Shown: in pieces, positions 4,617 through 6,534 of the stretch
Layout: each line of letters starts with the position of its first letter
Position numbering within the stretch: position 1 is the stretch's first letter
Translations under genes and position numbers: made by a program
NCBI GenBank assembly: GCA_934631025.1
Contig: CAKTXR010000093.1
Location: forward strand, 1 to 6,534
DNA: 6,534 nt
Source: an uncultured Clostridia bacterium
Lineage (GTDB): Bacteria > Bacillota > Clostridia > Christensenellales > Aristaeellaceae
Direction: 5' to 3'
Notes under the pieces: model-generated
The model's database searches: none
The model's input: the letters and a program-made list of their open reading frames with translations, nothing else
Told to the model about the DNA's origin: nothing

Positions 4617-5924
4617 TCAGTCGGCACTGCCGACAGTTACTGTGCGGCAGAGGATCGTCTTGCGCTTTACGCCCGTCTCGTCCGGATAGTAGAAATCGCT
4701 GTAGAACACCAGCGCCGTGTCGTCGCTGATCGGAATCAGTTCCGGATTGTTGCACGCGCCGTCCCACTGATGGAACGTCGGATGCTCGATCTTCACGTTC
4801 GCCAGAGCGCTGCGGTCGCCGCCGGTCATCAGCTCGACCGGCTCGCTCCACTCAAGCCCCCTGCCGTCCGCGCAGGCCCGAATGTACATCCCCGGCCGCG
4901 CGTAAATCACCAGCGTCACGCCGCACTTCAGGCTGCACAGCCGCGGCAGCGTGCCAATATCGGAAAATATTTTCGGTTTCGACCAGGTACGCCCCATGTC
5001 CTCGGAGCGCGAAAAATACATCGGGCTCCACTCCTCGCCGGTGCTGCCGTACCAGTTCGAGCGCATGAACCACACCATCGAGCCGTCCGGCATGAACGCG
5101 AAATCGCTGTCTGAAAAGCCGCCGCTGGCGTAGGGATAGGTCTTGTTGTCGGCTTCATACTCCATGTGCGCGCGGCGGGTGAACGTTTTGCCGTTGTCCT
5201 CGGAGCGGAAAATCTCCGCGCTGTAATAGGGGCTGTACCAGCCGTTTTCCGGATTCAGATGGCCCTCGCCCGAGAAACAGGGCACCCAGACCGCCCCATC
5301 CGGCCCGATCTGCGGACGTCCGCGCGGAAAAATCGGCTTCAGGATCGGCTCGCCGTTCGGAATGTCGATGTGAACCACGCGCGTGAGATACGGCCAGTCC
5401 ACCTGCGCGTATTCCGTGACCGGCTCGGTCTGGCCGGCGGGAATGCGCTTCATCAGCCATTCCTTCTTCGACAGGCTCGGCGGCAGGCGGTCGGCGTTGT
5501 AGGCGTATATCTTGCGGCCGACGAACCAGGCCGTCACGCCGTCGGGCACGGGCAGCGTCCCCTCCTCGGCGCGGGCGGTGCGGTCGTAGTCCGGCAGGCG
5601 CTCCGTCCACTCGGTCAGGCGATAGTCCTTCAGGCTCACGCCCGACTCCATCGGAAAATAGATTCGATCGCCGTTCGGCAGACGCACGCCGCACTGCGCC
5701 GCCGTTTCTGGGCCGACCTCGCGCCATGTTACGCCCTTGTCGCGGCTTTCAAACCAGCGGTTATCCGTGCCGAAGCAGCGCACGTCGTCCGCGTCGACAT
5801 GCACGCCCACGACCAGCCGGTCGCCCAGATCATACGGGCAGGGGAACTGATACGCGCCCCATGGGTTTTCCTCCGGGCGCATGCCCCGCACGATCACGCG
5901 CTCCTCGCCCAGCGTCAGCTTCAT
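4617..5924 (-). CDS. Sialidase-like Asp-box (BNR) beta-propeller protein
   Basis: 435 residues. The start at 5924 follows GAGGTG (5937-5932) by 7 nt. Three good Asp boxes (SxDxGxTW) mark propeller blades: SRDKGVTW (60-67), SEDNGKTF (241-248) and SEDMGRTW (307-314). A fourth is degenerate, CADGRGLEW (351-359). The regular Trp- and Gly-rich strands between them and the total length fit a six-bladed sialidase-type fold. Enzymes of this group release terminal sialic acids or related sugars. A conserved-looking arginine in PRGRPQIG (200-207) could be part of the FRIP-like site, but the full arginine triad and the Tyr/Glu pair cannot be assigned by eye, so the substrate is open. There is no signal peptide, membrane segment or carbohydrate-binding module, so the protein is probably cytoplasmic and may act on imported oligosaccharides. 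The gene stands alone, with no sialic-acid catabolism genes in the window. Confidence 0.88.
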   Translation of the reverse strand: MKLTLGEERVIVRGMRPEENPWGAYQFPCPYDLGDRLVVGVHVDADDVRCFGTDNRWFESRDKGVTWREVGPETAAQCGVRLPNGDRIYFPMESGVSLKDYRLTEWTERLPDYDRTARAEEGTLPVPDGVTAWFVGRKIYAYNADRLPPSLSKKEWLMKRIPAGQTEPVTEYAQVDWPYLTRVVHIDIPNGEPILKPIFPRGRPQIGPDGAVWVPCFSGEGHLNPENGWYSPYYSAEIFRSEDNGKTFTRRAHMEYEADNKTYPYASGGFSDSDFAFMPDGSMVWFMRSNWYGSTGEEWSPMYFSRSEDMGRTWSKPKIFSDIGTLPRLCSLKCGVTLVIYARPGMYIRACADGRGLEWSEPVELMTGGDRSALANVKIEHPTFHQWDGACNNPELIPISDDTALVFYSDFYYPDETGVKRKTILCRTVTVGSAD

Positions 5925-5951
5925 AAAAACGCACCTCGCTCATAGTCTGAA

Positions 5952-5957
5952 ATTATA
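5952..5957 (-). promoter_or_regulatory. Probable -10 box of the sialidase-like gene
   Basis: TATAAT on the minus strand lies 28 nt upstream of the start codon, leaving a short leader with GAGGTG in it. A good -35 is not seen: GCGTTC stands at the 17-nt distance. An activator may therefore be needed. The next repeat block starts about 50 nt further upstream. Confidence 0.55.
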
Positions 5958-6008
5958 TTATGATGCAGTCAGCCGAACGCGGCGTGATACGCACTTTGCT
6001 CCCCGCGT

Positions 6009-6159
6009 AAAGCGCACCCACGCCGCGAATCAAAAGAAGAGAGTCCAGGGAGACTGGTCTCCTTGGCGCAGTCTGGGGCGCGCAGCCCCAACGTCCTCCC
6101 CGCGGAAAACACAGCAAGGCTAATAGGCTTGCGCAACAACGCCCCCACACCGCGAACCA
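6009..6159 (+). repeat. Module A, tail of a truncated unit plus copy 4
   Basis: The stretch 6009-6030 is the end of a preceding A unit (AAAGCGCACCCACGCCGCG). Copy 4 follows. Hairpin 1 pairs CCAGGGAGAC (6045-6054) with GTCTCCTTGG (6057-6066), changed at two positions on both arms relative to copy 1, so pairing is kept; the innermost pair must open to leave a four-base loop. In hairpin 2 (GGGGC-GCGCA-GCCCC) the outermost pair is lost (C against A). The period to copy 5 is 127, the same as between copies 1 and 2. Confidence 0.85.
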
Positions 6160-6280
6160 AATGAAGAGAGTCCAGAGAGTCGAAGACTCTTTGGCGCAGG
6201 TTTGGGGCGCGCAGCCCCAACGTACTCCCCGCGGAAAGCATAGCAAAGCCGATAGGCTCCCACAAAAACGCACTCTGCCG
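6160..6280 (+). repeat. Module A, copy 5
   Basis: Hairpin 1 pairs CCAGAGAGTC (6172-6181) with GACTCTTTGG (6185-6194) around GAA. Hairpin 2 is TTGGGGC-GCGCA-GCCCCAA. The TTGCGCAA palindrome seen in copies 1-4 has diverged to CTCCCACAAA here. No mini-insert is present. Confidence 0.85.
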
Positions 6281-6534
6281 CGCCGCCGACCCCGTTCCTC
6301 GTGGCTCCGCGTCTCTTCGTACTCCGTCGGGATCGCCATAAAGAAACGCACAAGCTCGAAGCGAACCAAACATGCCCGATAACCGCACGCCATTCGAGAA
6401 CGTTCTAATGGCGATCCCGACCCCGCGGAATAGGAACGCAACATCCCGCAAGCCGTCTCTCTTTTCCTGACAAAGGAAAAGAGACAGGCGTGATCGAACG
6501 CAAAACCTCCCAATAGAAACGCATGGTGGGCGTG
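6281..6534 (+). repeat. Module B copy 3, and start of module C, cut by the window end
   Basis: Module B arms GTCGGGATCGCCAT (6326-6339) and ATGGCGATCCCGAC (6408-6421) pair over 14 bases. An inner pair CTCGAA/TTCGAG (6354-6359 and 6393-6398) is seen only in this copy. The terminal hairpin is at 6455-6485. Module C begins at about 6485 with CAGGCGTGATCGAACGCAAA and runs off the end after little more than one unit. The copy has a small insertion near 6297-6305 relative to the other two. Confidence 0.82.

Noticed and set aside
5166..5945. A 259-residue plus-strand frame opposite the sialidase-like gene
   Set aside because: The other strand carries clear Asp boxes and a ribosome binding site; this frame has the typical antisense composition (Arg, Ala, Val, His).

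Overview
The window is G+C-rich DNA that looks like an accessory stretch of a Bacillota (Clostridia-type) chromosome. The reasons are a LytR-CpsA-Psr (LCP) wall protein, strong AAGGAGG-type ribosome binding sites, TATAAT promoters and a rho-independent terminator. A gut or rumen anaerobe, possibly Christensenellales-like, would fit, but that is an inference without any search. Four protein genes are supported. They make up a little over half of the window, and most of the rest is structured repeat DNA.

Layout. 1-861: a composite repeat made of a 127-nt hairpin unit in tandem (module A), a 200-nt inverted-repeat unit (B), three 42/43-nt direct repeats (C), a short gap, and a hairpin-rich unit (F2). 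880-920: terminator. 1019-1969 (-): secreted protein with the fold signature of a 5'-nucleotidase-type metallophosphatase but without its metal ligands, ending in a Pro/Thr/Asp/Glu repeat tail. 1970-2188: compact divergent promoter region. 2189-3163 (+): LCP protein with a cleavable-looking signal peptide. 3202-3246: terminator, usable from both sides. 3246-3389 (-): 47-residue protein with four CxxC pairs. 3390-3597: no gene seen. 3598-4350: the same composite repeat in reverse order and orientation. 4351-4616: twin hairpins with an identical loop, then short GC-rich hairpins. 4617-5924 (-): sialidase-like Asp-box propeller. 5952-5957: its promoter -10. 6009-6534: a third composite repeat in plus orientation, cut by the window end.

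How the genes relate. The pseudo-phosphatase and LCP genes are divergent, have promoters whose -10 boxes overlap, and encode similar signal peptides, so they may be co-controlled cell-surface functions. The Cys-rich gene converges on LCP and shares its terminator. The sialidase-like gene is separate and has no export signal.

The strongest unexplained signal is in the non-coding DNA. The module A copies keep the same hairpins through paired base changes, and a conserved G-U pair gives them a direction. A 24-nt block sits in two different hairpin loops. Two hairpins 72 nt apart share an 11-nt loop although much of their stems differs. Together these suggest a repeat family under selection for RNA or DNA structure.
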